Assembly (NCBI RefSeq): GCF_003860345.1
Contig: NZ_CP034179.1
Coordinates: 3,394,001-3,458,000, forward strand
Length of the DNA stretch: 64,000 bases
Origin: Caenibius tardaugens NBRC 16725
Lineage (GTDB): Bacteria; Pseudomonadota; Alphaproteobacteria; Sphingomonadales; Sphingomonadaceae
Direction: 5' to 3'
Made by a program: the position numbers and the translations under genes. The notes under the pieces are model-generated. The model searched no databases. It was given only the letters and a program-made list of their open reading frames with translations, and had not been told where the DNA came from. Below are positions 19,103 through 29,279 of the stretch, piece by piece; position 1 is the stretch's first letter; every line of letters begins with the position of its first letter.

Positions 19103-19222
19103 GCCACAGCCCCTGTCCGGCAGGCGCTTGCGTCGCCACCAGCGCGCTATTCTATCGACAGGGAATGACGTTTCGGGTCCAGACCGCTAATCAGGCGCGA
19201 GAATCACGGTCCGGGACGTCGC

Positions 19223-20965
19223 ATGACCTTCGATCAATGGATGATCATTGCCATCCTGCTGACCATGCTCGTCGTCTATGCGACGGAGCGGTTTCGCGTG
19301 GAACTGGTCGCCATGTGCGGTCTGGCAGCGGGCTATCTGACCGGCGTGGTGCCGGTGCAGAACATGTTTGCCGGGTTTTCCAGCCCGGCCGTGATTACCG
19401 TGGCCGAAGTCCTGCTGATCGTGTCCGCCTTGTCGGCTACGCGCGTGATCGACGATGTCGCCCGCCGCATTGCTGGCCGCACCACGAACGAGATCGCGGT
19501 GCTGGCCGTGCTGTGCTGCACCGGGGCGTTCATATCGATCTTTATGAACAATATCGGCGCGCTGGCGCTGATGTTCCCGGTGACCCTGTCCGTCTGTGCG
19601 CGGCTGAATATCCCGCCTGGACGCGTCTTGATGGCCCTGTCTTTCGCGACATTGCTGGGCGGAACCTGTTCGCTGACGGGAACGCCCGCCAATCTTGTGG
19701 TGAACCAGTGGAAGATTGCGGAAACCGGTGCTTCGTTCGGTTATTTTGAACTCGCGCTGGTGGGTGGGCCGGTGGCTTTGGCGGGGCTGGCCTGCATCAT
19801 TCTCGCCGCGCCGCGCCTGTTCCGCCATTTCGCCGCGCCGGAAACACCCTTTGAAACCGGGCCGACCGATTTTCTGGCCGAAATGGAAGTGCCCGATGGT
19901 TCGCCGCTGGTCGGCATGCATCTGCCACAGGCGGAAGACCGGCTGACGATTGCGATCCACGGGGTGCTGCGGCACGGGGCGCATGTCTTCGCCCGGCGCG
20001 GGGATATCGTTCTGGCGCCGGGGGATGCGCTTCTCGTGGAAGCGGGTTTGACGCATCTCGACGAATTGCAGGACAACGGCACCCTGCAGGGATACCACTT
20101 TGAACGGCACCCGGACGATGGGCCGGTTGAACGGATGGAAGTGGTTGTGATGCCCGAAAGCCTCCTGCTCGGCTCGCGTATCAGCGATGTCATGGCCTTT
20201 GCCGAACGTCCGGTGCGCGTGGTTGGCCTGGCCAGCCGCCGCCGCCGGATCGAGGGCCGGTTCGAGGATTTGCAGATCGGTATGGGCGACGTGCTGGTGC
20301 TGGCCGGTGAACGGGCTGCGATGCGCGAAGTGGCCAATGACTGCGGGGTTCTGCCGCTGTCGTCCCGGCGGGCGCCGCGCCGCGCCAGAGCGGCGTGGCC
20401 CAGTGTCGCCGCCTTCGCTGGCGGTATCCTGCTGACCGCGTTCGACATCGTGCCGGCGGAACTGGCCTTCGGTGCCGTGGTCATCGCCATGGTCATGCTG
20501 GGTAGCCTCAATTTGCGCAGCGCGTTGCAGGATATGAACTGGACGATCGTGCTTCTGCTGGCCTGCATGATCCCGCTGGGGCTCGCCGTTGAAGATACCG
20601 GCGCTGCGCGTGTGATTGCCAATGCACTGGCCGAGTACCTGCCGTCCACCCATCCGGCGATGGTGGCGACCATGGTATTGTTACTGGCAGTGACTATCAC
20701 GCCGTTTATCGACAATGTCTCGACCGCCGTGGTGCTGAGCCCGATTGCCGTAGGGGTGTCGTCACGGACCGGGATACCGGTCGAACCGCTGCTGATGGCG
20801 GTTGCGATTGGCGCTTCACTCGATTTTCTGACGCCGTTCGGGCATCACAACAACACGGTCGTGATGGGCGCGGCGGGGTATCGGTTCCGGGATTTCCCCC
20901 GTCTGGGCGCCCCCTTGCTGGCGATCTGCGTCAGTGTCGCGATCGCCTGCTTCATGCTGATGTAA
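19223..20965 (+). CDS. SLC13-type permease with two TrkA-C (RCK-C) domains
   Basis: 580 aa. The N-terminal membrane half (about residues 1-205) includes the SLC13/ArsB-like GTPANLVVNQWKI motif and MALSFATLLGGTCSLTGTP. The cytosolic middle holds two TrkA-C-like units (about 215-295, DGSPLVGMHLPQAEDRLTIAI; and 305-385, PESLLLGSRISDVMAFAERPVRVVGL). The second membrane half has the mirrored motif LDFLTPFGHHNNTVVMGAAGY. This architecture is typical of bacterial anion permeases, including sulfate transporters. Next to an Rrf2 regulator and sulfate ABC genes, sulfate or another sulfur oxyanion is a reasonable guess. Confidence 0.85.
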   Translation: MTFDQWMIIAILLTMLVVYATERFRVELVAMCGLAAGYLTGVVPVQNMFAGFSSPAVITVAEVLLIVSALSATRVIDDVARRIAGRTTNEIAVLAVLCCTGAFISIFMNNIGALALMFPVTLSVCARLNIPPGRVLMALSFATLLGGTCSLTGTPANLVVNQWKIAETGASFGYFELALVGGPVALAGLACIILAAPRLFRHFAAPETPFETGPTDFLAEMEVPDGSPLVGMHLPQAEDRLTIAIHGVLRHGAHVFARRGDIVLAPGDALLVEAGLTHLDELQDNGTLQGYHFERHPDDGPVERMEVVVMPESLLLGSRISDVMAFAERPVRVVGLASRRRRIEGRFEDLQIGMGDVLVLAGERAAMREVANDCGVLPLSSRRAPRRARAAWPSVAAFAGGILLTAFDIVPAELAFGAVVIAMVMLGSLNLRSALQDMNWTIVLLLACMIPLGLAVEDTGAARVIANALAEYLPSTHPAMVATMVLLLAVTITPFIDNVSTAVVLSPIAVGVSSRTGIPVEPLLMAVAIGASLDFLTPFGHHNNTVVMGAAGYRFRDFPRLGAPLLAICVSVAIACFMLM

Positions 20966-21027
20966 CGGCTGCCGGCAAGTGGGCGGGAAGACCGCAGTCT
21001 TGCAACAATTATTTGTGTGCCGTAAAG

Positions 21028-21046
21028 CCTAGTTTGCAAATAGGGA
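21028..21046. promoter_or_regulatory. Candidate Rrf2 operator upstream of the Rrf2 gene
   Basis: CCTAGTTTGCAAATAGGGA is imperfectly palindromic around TTTGCAAA, 17 bp before the Rrf2 ATG. Its reverse complement shares 11 of 19 positions (TCCCTA..T....A..TAG) with 21556-21574 ahead of the sulfate-binding gene. Assignment is by similarity and position only. Confidence 0.3.
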
Positions 21047-21063
21047 AAATCGGCGCGGTTCAT

Positions 21064-21522
21064 ATGATATCGAACAAGGCAAAATATGCATTCCGGGCAT
21101 TGCTCGCTGTGGCATCTGCACCCGAGGGTGAATCGCTGACCAGCGCGGAAATCGCGCGCCGCAATTCTATCCCGCACAAGTTCCTCGAACAGATCCTGCT
21201 CGATCTGAAAAAGGCGGGCATTCTGGACAGTCGCCGTGGCAAAAGTGGCGGATATGTGATGCTTAGGCCCGCTGACACGATCAGTTTCGGGGAAGTGCTG
21301 CGCCTGTTCGAAGGGCCGTTGGCGCCGTTGCCCTGCCTTTCGCGCCAATCCTATCGCAAGTGTGAGGATTGCGAGAGCGAAGTGCGCTGTGAAATCCGCC
21401 GGGAGTTCGGCCGGGCCTATGAGGCGAGCCGCCAGGTTCTCGATTCGCGGACGATTGCGGACGCCTTGCGCGATGGCGCTTCCATCCCCGAAATACGCCA
21501 CGACGACCGTCTGGCGGGGTGA
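21064..21522 (+). CDS. Rrf2-family transcriptional regulator
   Basis: 152 aa from the ATG at 21064 (MISNKAKYAFRALLAVASAPEGESLTSAEIARRNSIPHKFLEQIL). The N-terminal winged HTH and RRGKSGGYVMLRPADTISFGEVLRLFEGPLAPLPCL are textbook Rrf2. A four-cysteine cluster follows (C-x8-C-x2-C-x6-C, PCLSRQSYRKCEDCESEVRC, about residues 96-115). The spacing differs from IscR but could hold an Fe-S cluster or zinc. It lies between an SLC13 permease and the sulfate ABC operon, which suggests control of sulfur uptake like CymR-type Rrf2 proteins (inference). Confidence 0.88.
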   Translation: MISNKAKYAFRALLAVASAPEGESLTSAEIARRNSIPHKFLEQILLDLKKAGILDSRRGKSGGYVMLRPADTISFGEVLRLFEGPLAPLPCLSRQSYRKCEDCESEVRCEIRREFGRAYEASRQVLDSRTIADALRDGASIPEIRHDDRLAG

Positions 21523-21532
21523 TTGACCGGGG

Positions 21533-21574
21533 GTAGGCAAATATCGACTTGCTAATCCCTACTACTTAGATAGA
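21533..21574. promoter_or_regulatory. Candidate operator region before the sulfate ABC operon
   Basis: Two overlapping patterns. A bulged inverted repeat has GTAGGCAA (21533-21540) facing TTGC (21549-21552) and CCTAC (21558-21562). TCCCTACTACTTAGATAGA (21556-21574) resembles the box before the Rrf2 gene. It lies 77-118 bp before the sbp-like ATG. Likely Rrf2 target, low certainty. Confidence 0.3.
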
Positions 21575-21650
21575 GATAATGGGGTGTGTTGAGCGCGCCC
21601 TGATTCGTCGCCCCGAAAAGGCCGGTCCGGGCTGTCGGGAGTGAGACGTA

Positions 21651-22700
21651 ATGACAGGATTTCGGACAATCCGTGCATGGGGGGTAACTGCGCTTGCTGC
21701 GGTCAGCCTCGCCAGTCTGGCAGCCTGCTCCGGCGGGAACGACGGGAAAGACGGCGCCGCAAAGATCGAGTTGCTGAACGTTTCCTACGATCCGACGCGT
21801 GAGCTGTACGAAGCAATCAATCCCAAGTTCGCTGCTGAATGGAAGGCGGAAACGGGGCAGGACGTCACCATCAAGATGAGCCACGGCGGTTCGGGCAAGC
21901 AGGCCCGGGCGGTGATCGATGGTCTCGATGCCGATGTGGCGACGCTGGCGCTGGCCTACGATACCGATGAAATCGCGCAGCGGACGCAGGCTTTGCCCAA
22001 GACCTGGCAATCGCGCCTGCCGCACAACAGTTCGCCCTACACCTCGACGATCGTTTTCCTCGTTCGCCACGGCAATCCCAAGGGGATCAAGGACTGGAAC
22101 GATCTGGTGAAGCCGGGCGTGGCGGTAATCACACCCAATCCCAAGACCAGCGGCGGTGCGCGCTGGAACTTCCTGGCGGCATGGGCCTATGCCGAGAAGG
22201 CCTATGGTTCGGATGCGGCGGCGGAAGATTTCGTGCGCAAGCTGTTCGCCAATGTGCCGGTGCTGGATAGCGGTGCACGCGGTTCGACCACCACATTTGT
22301 GGAGCGCGGTATCGGCGATGTCCTGTTGGCATGGGAAAACGAGGCGTTCCTCGCCCAGAAGGAATTGGGCAAGGGCAAGTTCGACATCGTCGCGCCTTCG
22401 CTGTCCATTCTGGCGGAACCGCCGGTGGCGCTGGTTGATCGCAATGCCGAACGCCACGGGGCGACCAAGGTTGCAAACGCGTACCTCAAGTATCTCTACA
22501 CGCCTGAGGCACAGGATATCATTGCCAAGAATTACTACCGGCCGATCGATGAAGCGGTGGCGGCGAAGTACGCGGCCGTGTTTCCGAAAATCGAACTCGT
22601 CACTGTGGATGGAGAGTTCGGTGGCTGGCAGGCCGCCCAGAAGAAATTCTTCAGTGAAGGCGGTGTGTTCGACAAGATCTTTGCAGCAACGAAGCGCTGA
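21651..22700 (+). CDS. sbp: Sulfate ABC transporter substrate-binding lipoprotein
   Basis: 349 aa. Family motifs: [66 protein letters not shown], and a C-terminal [20 protein letters not shown]. These are the Sbp/CysP sulfate-binding signatures. The signal sequence ends in LASLAAC, a good lipobox, so the protein is probably membrane-anchored rather than free in the periplasm, which is unusual for proteobacterial Sbp. GGGAGTGAG lies just before the ATG. It delivers sulfate or thiosulfate to CysTW. First gene of the operon sbp-cysT-cysW-cysA-yezD-like. Confidence 0.93.
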   Translation: MTGFRTIRAWGVTALAAVSLASLAACSGGNDGKDGAAKIELLNVSYDPTRELYEAINPKFAAEWKAETGQDVTIKMSHGGSGKQARAVIDGLDADVATLALAYDTDEIAQRTQALPKTWQSRLPHNSSPYTSTIVFLVRHGNPKGIKDWNDLVKPGVAVITPNPKTSGGARWNFLAAWAYAEKAYGSDAAAEDFVRKLFANVPVLDSGARGSTTTFVERGIGDVLLAWENEAFLAQKELGKGKFDIVAPSLSILAEPPVALVDRNAERHGATKVANAYLKYLYTPEAQDIIAKNYYRPIDEAVAAKYAAVFPKIELVTVDGEFGGWQAAQKKFFSEGGVFDKIFAATKR

Positions 22701-22705
22701 CAGCC

Positions 22706-23584
22706 ATGGATATCGCATTGAGCAGTCCACTGCAGGTGCCACTGGACACCCCGCCAAAGCGGCGTAGGGCCCGCTCGGTCATTCCGGGTTTCGGTCTTAC
22801 CATGGGCCTTACGCTGGCCTGGTTGTCGCTGATCGTCCTGATCCCGCTGAGCACGGTGTTTGTGCGGTCTGCCGGGATGGGGCTGCAGGATTTCCTCGCC
22901 GCCGGTTTTTCGGACCGCGCCCTGGCCGCTTACAAGGTGAGCTTCGGGACAGCCTTTCTGGCAGCGGTGGTGAACGGTGTATTCGGTTTGCTGACCGCAT
23001 GGGTGCTGGTTCGCTACAGTTTCCCGGGCAAGCGCATCGTCAATGCGCTGGTCGATCTTCCCTTTGCCTTGCCGACCGCCGTTGCCGGTATCGCGCTGAC
23101 CGCGATCTATGCAGGCAATGGCTGGGTGGGGCAGTTCCTTGAACCGCTGGGGCTCAAGGTGGCCTATACCCCGCTGGGCATCGTGGCTGCGCTGATCTTC
23201 ATCGGCTTGCCTTTCGTCGTGCGGTCGGTTGAGCCGATCCTTGAGGATTTCGGTGTCGAACTGGAAGAAGCGGCGCTGTCGCTGGGCGCGCGGCCTTGGC
23301 AGGTGTTCCTGCGGGTCATTCTGCCTGCGATCCTGCCGGCCTTGCTCACCGGTTTCGCGCTCGCTTTCGCGCGTGGCGTCGGGGAATACGGTTCGGTGAT
23401 CTTCATTGCAGGGAACATGCCCTACAAGTCGGAAATCGCGCCGCTGCTGATTGTGACCCAACTCGAACAGTATGACTATGCAGCCGCAACCGCGATTGCG
23501 ACGGTCATGCTGGTCGCTTCCTTCGCGATCCTGCTGCTGATCAATGTCGTGCAGGCGTGGAGCCGCAGGAGGATGGCGGCATGA
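22706..23584 (+). CDS. cysT: Sulfate ABC transporter permease CysT (CysU)
   Basis: 292 aa with six TM helices and the inner-membrane permease EAA loop [77 protein letters not shown] is the CysT signature region. It starts 5 bp after the binding-protein stop and overlaps cysW by 4 bp (ATGA). Heterodimer with CysW; brings sulfate or thiosulfate through the inner membrane. Confidence 0.94.
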   Translation: MDIALSSPLQVPLDTPPKRRRARSVIPGFGLTMGLTLAWLSLIVLIPLSTVFVRSAGMGLQDFLAAGFSDRALAAYKVSFGTAFLAAVVNGVFGLLTAWVLVRYSFPGKRIVNALVDLPFALPTAVAGIALTAIYAGNGWVGQFLEPLGLKVAYTPLGIVAALIFIGLPFVVRSVEPILEDFGVELEEAALSLGARPWQVFLRVILPAILPALLTGFALAFARGVGEYGSVIFIAGNMPYKSEIAPLLIVTQLEQYDYAAATAIATVMLVASFAILLLINVVQAWSRRRMAA

Positions 23585-24423
23585 ACGGTATACTGGCCTT
23601 GTCCAGAGCGCTCCGTGCACGGCACCTGCTGATCGCGGCGGCCCTCACATTCATCGCGCTTTTCCTCGTCCTGCCGCTGGTTTCTGTCTTCGCGCAGGGG
23701 CTGGCCAAAGGATGGGCTGCCTATGGCAGTGCGCTGATCCAGCCCGATGCGCTGTCGGCCATCAAGCTGACGCTGCTGGTCGCCGCGATCAGTGTTCCGG
23801 TCAATATCGTGTTCGGCATCGTGGCTGCCTGGGCCATCGCCAAGTTCGATTTTCCCGGCAAGAGCCTGCTGATCACGTTTATCGATCTGCCGTTCTCGGT
23901 TTCGCCGGTAGTGGCCGGGTTGATCTATGTCCTGCTGTTCGGAGCACAGGGCTGGGTTGGCCCGTGGCTGCGCGAACATGATATCCAGATCATCTTCGCG
24001 GTTCCCGGGATCGTGCTGGCCACGATTTTTGTGACGTTCCCCTTCGTGGCGCGTGAACTGATCCCGCTGATGCTGGAACAGGGCCGGGATGACGAGGAAG
24101 CGGCCCTGTCGCTCGGGGCCAGTGGCTTCCAGACATTCCTGCGTGTGACCTTGCCCAATATCCGCTGGGGCCTGCTTTACGGGGTGTTGCTCTGCAATGC
24201 GCGGGCCATGGGGGAATTTGGCGCGGTCTCGGTCGTGTCGGGGCACTTGCGGGGATTGACCAACACGATGCCGCTGCATGTCGAGATTCTCTACAACGAA
24301 TACAACTTCGTCGCCGCCTTTGCCGTCGCCTCGCTGCTCGCCTTGCTGGCACTGGTGACGCTGGTTCTGAAATCCATTGTCGAATGGCGATTTGACTATC
24401 ACCGCGGGAGTGCCGGACATTGA
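23581..24423 (+). CDS. cysW: Sulfate ABC transporter permease CysW
   Basis: 280 aa from the ATG at 23581, which overlaps the cysT stop. Six TM helices. Family motifs: [31 protein letters not shown], and EAA loop [56 protein letters not shown]. Partner of CysT. Its stop overlaps the cysA start codon. Confidence 0.94.
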   Translation: MNGILALSRALRARHLLIAAALTFIALFLVLPLVSVFAQGLAKGWAAYGSALIQPDALSAIKLTLLVAAISVPVNIVFGIVAAWAIAKFDFPGKSLLITFIDLPFSVSPVVAGLIYVLLFGAQGWVGPWLREHDIQIIFAVPGIVLATIFVTFPFVARELIPLMLEQGRDDEEAALSLGASGFQTFLRVTLPNIRWGLLYGVLLCNARAMGEFGAVSVVSGHLRGLTNTMPLHVEILYNEYNFVAAFAVASLLALLALVTLVLKSIVEWRFDYHRGSAGH

Positions 24424-25466
24424 TCAGGCTCGATAATATCAGCAAGCGCTATGGCGGCTACCAGGCGCTGGACAGCATCAATCTCGACGTGCGCGACGGG
24501 GAATTTCTCGCCCTGCTCGGTCCGTCGGGTTCGGGCAAGACGACCCTGTTGCGCATTGTCGCCGGTCTCGCCTTTCCGGATCAGGGCTCGGTCCTGTTCA
24601 ACGGCGAGGATGTGACCGATCTCAAGGTGGCGGAACGCAAGGTCGGCTTCGTGTTTCAGCACTACGCCTTGTTCAAGCACATGACCGTGGCGGACAACGT
24701 GGGTTTCGGCCTGTCCGTGCGGCCGCGTCGGGCCCGTCCCTCCAAGGATGCGATCCGGGCGAGGGCGGAGGAACTGCTCGATCTCGTGCAATTGCGCGGG
24801 CTGGGCAATCGTTATCCCGCGCAGCTTTCCGGCGGGCAGCGCCAACGTGTCGCGCTGGCCCGGGCGCTGGCGGTGGAGCCGCAACTGCTTCTGCTCGACG
24901 AACCGTTCGGGGCGCTGGATGCACAGGTCCGCAAGGAATTGCGCCGCTGGTTGCGCCACCTGCATGACCAGATGGGGCTGACCTCGATCTTCGTGACGCA
25001 CGATCAGGAAGAAGCGCTGGAACTGGCGGACCGGGTGGTCGTGATGGATCACGGGGTGATCGAACAGGTCGGCACGCCGGAAGACGTCTATATGGCGCCG
25101 CGCAGCCGGTTCGTATCCACCTTCGTGGGGGAAACCAACAGCCTGCCCGTGTCGATCCGTGGCGGACAGACGCATTTCTTCGACCGCCATATCGATGTCG
25201 CTGCCGAACGTGTTCCGGATGGCAATGCACGGCTGGATTTCCGGCCGCATGACGTGGTCGTCTGTGGTGAACAGCCCGGCAGTTTGCCGCTTCTGGTGAC
25301 GGGTGTTTACCGGCGCGGCGGCGAATGGCGCGTCGAAGGGGAATTAATCGGCGTAGACCGGACAATAGAGGTGAATCTGGATGCCAACCAGCCCGCGCCG
25401 GAAGTCGGAAAGCGGCTGGGTATCAAGGTAAAACGCGCAAAAATCTTCCAGCTTTCGGAGGCGTAG
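24420..25466 (+). CDS. cysA: Sulfate ABC transporter ATP-binding protein CysA
   Basis: 348 aa beginning with TTG at 24420, which overlaps the cysW stop (TTGA). The TTG start is accepted because [24 protein letters not shown] aligns with normal CysA N-termini and no in-frame ATG lies nearby. Walker [10 protein letters not shown] (about residues 34-42), signature LSGGQRQR, Walker [13 protein letters not shown], and switch His in [13 protein letters not shown]. The C-terminal regulatory/TOBE-like part (about 235-348) is intact. Energises sulfate import. Confidence 0.95.
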   Translation: MIRLDNISKRYGGYQALDSINLDVRDGEFLALLGPSGSGKTTLLRIVAGLAFPDQGSVLFNGEDVTDLKVAERKVGFVFQHYALFKHMTVADNVGFGLSVRPRRARPSKDAIRARAEELLDLVQLRGLGNRYPAQLSGGQRQRVALARALAVEPQLLLLDEPFGALDAQVRKELRRWLRHLHDQMGLTSIFVTHDQEEALELADRVVVMDHGVIEQVGTPEDVYMAPRSRFVSTFVGETNSLPVSIRGGQTHFFDRHIDVAAERVPDGNARLDFRPHDVVVCGEQPGSLPLLVTGVYRRGGEWRVEGELIGVDRTIEVNLDANQPAPEVGKRLGIKVKRAKIFQLSEA

Positions 25467-25468
25467 AA

Positions 25469-25651
25469 ATGAGTACGATCCAGCTTGCCGGCGGCATCAA
25501 GCCGGACAAGTTTCAACATGTCGAGGAAAGCCTCGCCAATATTCGGGAAGCACTGCTTTCGCTGCGGTTCGGTTCGATCGCCATTACGGTTCATGAAGAC
25601 CGCGTGGTCCAGATCGACATTACCGAGAAGAAGCGTCTTCGCCCGAGCTGA
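25469..25651 (+). CDS. YezD/DUF2292-family small protein
   Basis: 60 aa; ATG at 25469, only 2 bp after cysA, with GGAGGCG upstream. The sequence IREALLSLRFGSIAITVHEDRVVQIDITEKKRLR matches the compact YezD-like family (DUF2292), whose members are often linked to sulfur and cysteine genes. Function unknown; possibly a small regulatory or assembly factor of sulfur metabolism. Conserved placement at the end of the sulfate operon is the main clue. Confidence 0.8.
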   Translation: MSTIQLAGGIKPDKFQHVEESLANIREALLSLRFGSIAITVHEDRVVQIDITEKKRLRPS

Positions 25652-25738
25652 AGAACAAAAGTACTGTAAATAATAGTAAATTTCAGGTGCTGACCGGTCG
25701 GCCGGAGGCATCGTGATCCATAACATGAGGAAAAATCG

Positions 25739-28174
25739 ATGATCTCCAGAGCTTTGCTTCTGGCGGGGGCGGCGTACGTCGTTCTCTCAGCCACGCCTGC
25801 GCTTGCCGAAACGGCAACCGACAGTGTTACAGACAGTGTTGATGAGCAGCAGAAAACGTCGGTCGGAACCGGCGCCAGCGACCGTTCTGACGAAATCCTG
25901 GTCACGGCCCGCCGGCGTCAGGAAACCGCGCAGGAAGTCCCCCTGGCGATTTCCGTGATCGGTGGGGAACACATCGACAATACCGGCAGCTTCAACGTCG
26001 GCCGTTTGCAGCAACTGACCCCGACACTGCAGTTCTATTCGTCCAACCCCCGCAACACTGCCGTCAATATCCGCGGGATCGGGGTGCCGTTCGGTCTGAC
26101 CAGCGATGGCTTTGAACAGGGCGTCGGCATTTACGTCGATGACGTGTACAATTCGCGCGTCGCTTCGGCGACGTTCGACTTCCTCGACGTGGCCCAGATC
26201 GAAGTGCTGCGCGGCCCGCAGGGCACGCTCTACGGCAAGAACACCACGGCCGGTGCGATCAACATCACGACCAACCAGCCGACTTTCGATTTTGAAGGCA
26301 AGGCGGAAGTCAGCATCGGCAATCTGAATTTCAAACAGGCCAAGGCTGCCGTATCCGGCCCGCTGTCTGAAACGGTTGCCGCGCGTCTCGCCGTGTCGTC
26401 CACCAGCCGCCGGGGCACGATTTACAACGCTGTTACCGACAAATGGATTCAGAGCCAGGACAACCTCGGTCTGCGCGGGCAGTTGCTGTGGAAGCCGACC
26501 GAAAATCTCAGCGTCACACTGGCCGGCGATTACAGTCGGCAGGATGCCGAATGCTGCGGTTCGGTGTTCGTCAAGGTCGGCAAGACCGAGCGTGCGGCCA
26601 ATCGCCAATTCTGGGCGCTTGCTGCGGCACAGGGTTATACGCCCATCAGCACCAATCCCTATGACCGGGTGACCGATCTCGACGCTTCGCTCAATGCAGG
26701 CAACAAGATCGGCGGCGCATCGCTGAAGGTGAAATGGGACGTCGGTCCGGGCACGCTGACATCGGTCACCGCCTGGCGTTTCTGGGACTGGAAGCCCGAG
26801 AACGACCGCGATTATACCGGGCTGCCGATTGTCACCAAATCGCAGAATCCTTCGCAACAGGATCAGTATACCCAGGAACTGCGGTATAACTATTCCAGCA
26901 AGAACATCGATTTCGTGATCGGCGCCTTCGCGTTCCACCAGCGGATCGATACGCAGGGTACGGAATCGCACGGTGCTGCGTCCAGCCGCTGGAACCTGAG
27001 CGGCGCTCTGGCTTCGGACAAGTCGGTTCTGGATGGTTTGACCGCCCGCAACACCCAGTGGCTCAAGAGCACCAGTGTGGCGCTCTACGGCCAGCTGAGC
27101 TGGAAGGTGACCGACAAGTTCACCATACAGCCTGGTCTGCGGCTGAACTACGACAAGAAGAAGGGCTTCTATCAGCGCGAAGTGTTCGACGGGCAGGGCA
27201 ATCCGGTCCTGTTCAAGGACCCGGTGACCGGCCGCCCGCTGACCGATCCGGTTCTGGATGCGCGCGTGATCGCCCAGCGCGGCATTTTTGCACCGCAGGT
27301 CAGTTCGCCGTCGTTTTCGGACTGGAATCTCAGCTATGACCTGACGCTGAGCTATGAGGTTGTGCCGAACGTTCTGGCTTATGCGACATATGCCAAGACC
27401 TTCAAAACCGGGGGGATCAACCAGAACGGTCTGCCGGCGGACAGTGCGGGCAATCCCATTCTCGCGGCCGGTTCGATCAAGCCGGAAACCGTCAACCACT
27501 ATGAAGTGGGCATCAAGGCCCAGTTCCTCGATCGCAAAGCTACCCTGAACCTGTCCGCATTCCGGACGGACATCAAAAACTATCAGGCAACGGTCAACAA
27601 TGGTCAGTTCGGCGTGTTGCGCGGTTATCTGGCGAATGCCGGGGCCGTGCGGACGCAGGGTATCGAAGCAGACTTCTCGTTCCGTCCGAGCGAACGCTTC
27701 AATATCTACGCGAACGGTGCCTATACCGATGCGACCTATCGCAAATTTGTGGATGCTCCTTGCCCGCCCGAACGGTCTGGCGGCAGCGCGAGCCCGCAGA
27801 ACTGCGATATTTCGGGTTCACGCCTGCCCGGCGTTTCGAAATACTCGCTGTCGTTTGGTGCGGAAGGCAACGTGCCGGTCAACCTGCTGGGGCAGGATGG
27901 GCAGGTCTATCTCGGTTATGACGGCAACTACCGTTCGAACTTCTCTTCGAACCCGACCCCGTCGCAGTACACCTGGATCAAGGGCTATTCGCTTTCGAAC
28001 TTCCGTGTCGGTTTCCGCACCGAAAGCGGCTTCGATATCTATGCCTGGGTGCGTAACGCCTTCAAGGAAAACTACATGGAGCAGCTGATTGTCGGGTCGG
28101 GTAACACCGGGCTGATCGTCGGCCTGCCGGGCGATCCGCGCACCTGGGGTGCAACGATCAAGACACGCTTCTGA
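25739..28174 (+). CDS. TonB-dependent outer-membrane receptor (near sulfur genes)
   Basis: 811 aa. Signal peptide to about residue 23 (ALA). Plug domain starts near DEILVTARRRQETAQEVPLAISVIGG (TonB-box-like EILVTA), with RGIGVPFG, YVDDVYNSR and EVLRGPQGTLYGKNTTAGAINITTNQP. The beta-barrel ends in a C-terminal aromatic RTWGATIKTRF. AGGAAA lies before the ATG. The ligand is unknown; its position 87 bp after the sulfate operon suggests a sulfur-containing compound such as a sulfonate or sulfate ester (inference). A 9-bp stem hairpin at 28181-28209 follows. Confidence 0.9.
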   Translation: MISRALLLAGAAYVVLSATPALAETATDSVTDSVDEQQKTSVGTGASDRSDEILVTARRRQETAQEVPLAISVIGGEHIDNTGSFNVGRLQQLTPTLQFYSSNPRNTAVNIRGIGVPFGLTSDGFEQGVGIYVDDVYNSRVASATFDFLDVAQIEVLRGPQGTLYGKNTTAGAINITTNQPTFDFEGKAEVSIGNLNFKQAKAAVSGPLSETVAARLAVSSTSRRGTIYNAVTDKWIQSQDNLGLRGQLLWKPTENLSVTLAGDYSRQDAECCGSVFVKVGKTERAANRQFWALAAAQGYTPISTNPYDRVTDLDASLNAGNKIGGASLKVKWDVGPGTLTSVTAWRFWDWKPENDRDYTGLPIVTKSQNPSQQDQYTQELRYNYSSKNIDFVIGAFAFHQRIDTQGTESHGAASSRWNLSGALASDKSVLDGLTARNTQWLKSTSVALYGQLSWKVTDKFTIQPGLRLNYDKKKGFYQREVFDGQGNPVLFKDPVTGRPLTDPVLDARVIAQRGIFAPQVSSPSFSDWNLSYDLTLSYEVVPNVLAYATYAKTFKTGGINQNGLPADSAGNPILAAGSIKPETVNHYEVGIKAQFLDRKATLNLSAFRTDIKNYQATVNNGQFGVLRGYLANAGAVRTQGIEADFSFRPSERFNIYANGAYTDATYRKFVDAPCPPERSGGSASPQNCDISGSRLPGVSKYSLSFGAEGNVPVNLLGQDGQVYLGYDGNYRSNFSSNPTPSQYTWIKGYSLSNFRVGFRTESGFDIYAWVRNAFKENYMEQLIVGSGNTGLIVGLPGDPRTWGATIKTRF

Positions 28175-28180
28175 TCGAAC

Positions 28181-28209
28181 AGGGCCGGCTCCGCACAGGT
28201 GCCGGCCCT
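28181..28209. terminator. Bidirectional hairpin between TonB receptor and epimerase
   Basis: AGGGCCGGC (28181-28189) and GCCGGCCCT (28201-28209) form a perfect 9-bp stem with an 11-nt loop, between two convergent genes. No T-tract on the plus strand. Confidence 0.6.
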
Positions 28210-28229
28210 GCATTACGCCCAAGGGTTGA

Positions 28230-29279
28230 TCAGGCCTGTACAGGCGCGTTCAGCGCGTACCATTCCATCGCTTCGACAATCCCCTGCCGGATGTCGTGCG
28301 TGGGCTTGAATCCCAGCAGACGCCCCGCCTTGGCGATATCGGCTTGCGAATGGCGCACATCCCCGGCACGAAAATCCCTGAAGACCGGTTCGCGCTCGTA
28401 GTGAATCTGCCGGGCGGCCAGCGCATCGCGCAATGCGGCAAACAATTCGGACAGCGTTGTCCTGTCTCCCACCGCGACATTGTAAACCTCGCCCTGCGCA
28501 TCGTCGCCAGCGAGGGCGGCGCGCAGATTGGCCTGAACCGCATTGGCGACGTAGCAGAAGTCGCGGCTGGTTGCGCCGTCGCCGTTGATGACGACATCGT
28601 CGTTGGCGATCATTGCGGCGGTCCATTTGGGAATGACCGCGGCATAGGCGCCATTCGGGTCCTGCCGTGGGCCGAACACATTGAAATAGCGAAGCCCCGT
28701 CGCACGAAAGCCGTAACAGCGCGCATAGACCGCCGCATAATGTTCGTTGACCAGCTTGGTCACCGCATAGGGCGAAAGCGGGTTGCCGATCCGGTCTTCC
28801 TGCTTGGGCAGCGCGGCTTCATCGCCATAAGTTGAACTGGATGCCGCATAGATGAAGCGGTGGACGTGGGCGCGTCGCGCGGCGTCCAGCAGATTGAGAT
28901 AGCCGGTAATGTTGACATCATGTGATGTCAGCGGATCGGCCAGCGAACGCGGCACCGATCCCAGCGCGGCCTGATGCAGGACGATGTCGACGCCTGTGAC
29001 CGCGCGTTCGCAGATGGCGCGATCGCGAATGTCGCCTTCGATGAAGGTGAAATTACGCCAGAATTCCGGCCCGATCCGGCTTTCCACTTCCGCCAGATTG
29101 TGGCGATGGCCAGTGGCGAAGTTGTCCAGACCCACGACTTTCTGCCCGCAAGACAACAGGACCTCGAGCAGATTCGATCCGATGAATCCGGCGACCCCGG
29201 TGACAAGCCAGATGTGGCGTTTCGACGTTAGTTTATGAGTGACTTCCTGCAGGGCAGGAAGCGCGAGCCAATGATGCAT
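28230..29279 (-). CDS. tviC: UDP-N-acetylhexosamine(uronate) C4-epimerase, TviC/WbpP type
   Basis: 349 aa, the WbpP/TviC length. Extended SDR: NAD-binding [14 protein letters not shown] (residues ~26-39) and DNFATG; catalytic Ser-Tyr-Lys set in [17 protein letters not shown] and [20 protein letters not shown] (Tyr near residue 174). The extended N-terminus before the Rossmann fold is typical of WbpP. In the Vi pathway TviC epimerises UDP-GlcNAcA to UDP-GalNAcA. AAGGAA precedes the ATG. It is divergent from the tviB-like gene across an AT-rich control region. A generic UDP-sugar 4-epimerase role remains possible. Confidence 0.88.
   Translation of the reverse strand: MHHWLALPALQEVTHKLTSKRHIWLVTGVAGFIGSNLLEVLLSCGQKVVGLDNFATGHRHNLAEVESRIGPEFWRNFTFIEGDIRDRAICERAVTGVDIVLHQAALGSVPRSLADPLTSHDVNITGYLNLLDAARRAHVHRFIYAASSSTYGDEAALPKQEDRIGNPLSPYAVTKLVNEHYAAVYARCYGFRATGLRYFNVFGPRQDPNGAYAAVIPKWTAAMIANDDVVINGDGATSRDFCYVANAVQANLRAALAGDDAQGEVYNVAVGDRTTLSELFAALRDALAARQIHYEREPVFRDFRAGDVRHSQADIAKAGRLLGFKPTHDIRQGIVEAMEWYALNAPVQA

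Noticed and set aside
19187-20653. 488-aa minus-strand ORF over the SLC13 permease
   Set aside because: Shadow; the permease has paired membrane motifs and RCK-C domains.
25787-27499. 570-aa minus-strand ORF opposite a TonB receptor
   Set aside because: Composition and lack of signals mark it as an antisense shadow of the receptor; the plus frame has signal peptide, plug and barrel motifs.
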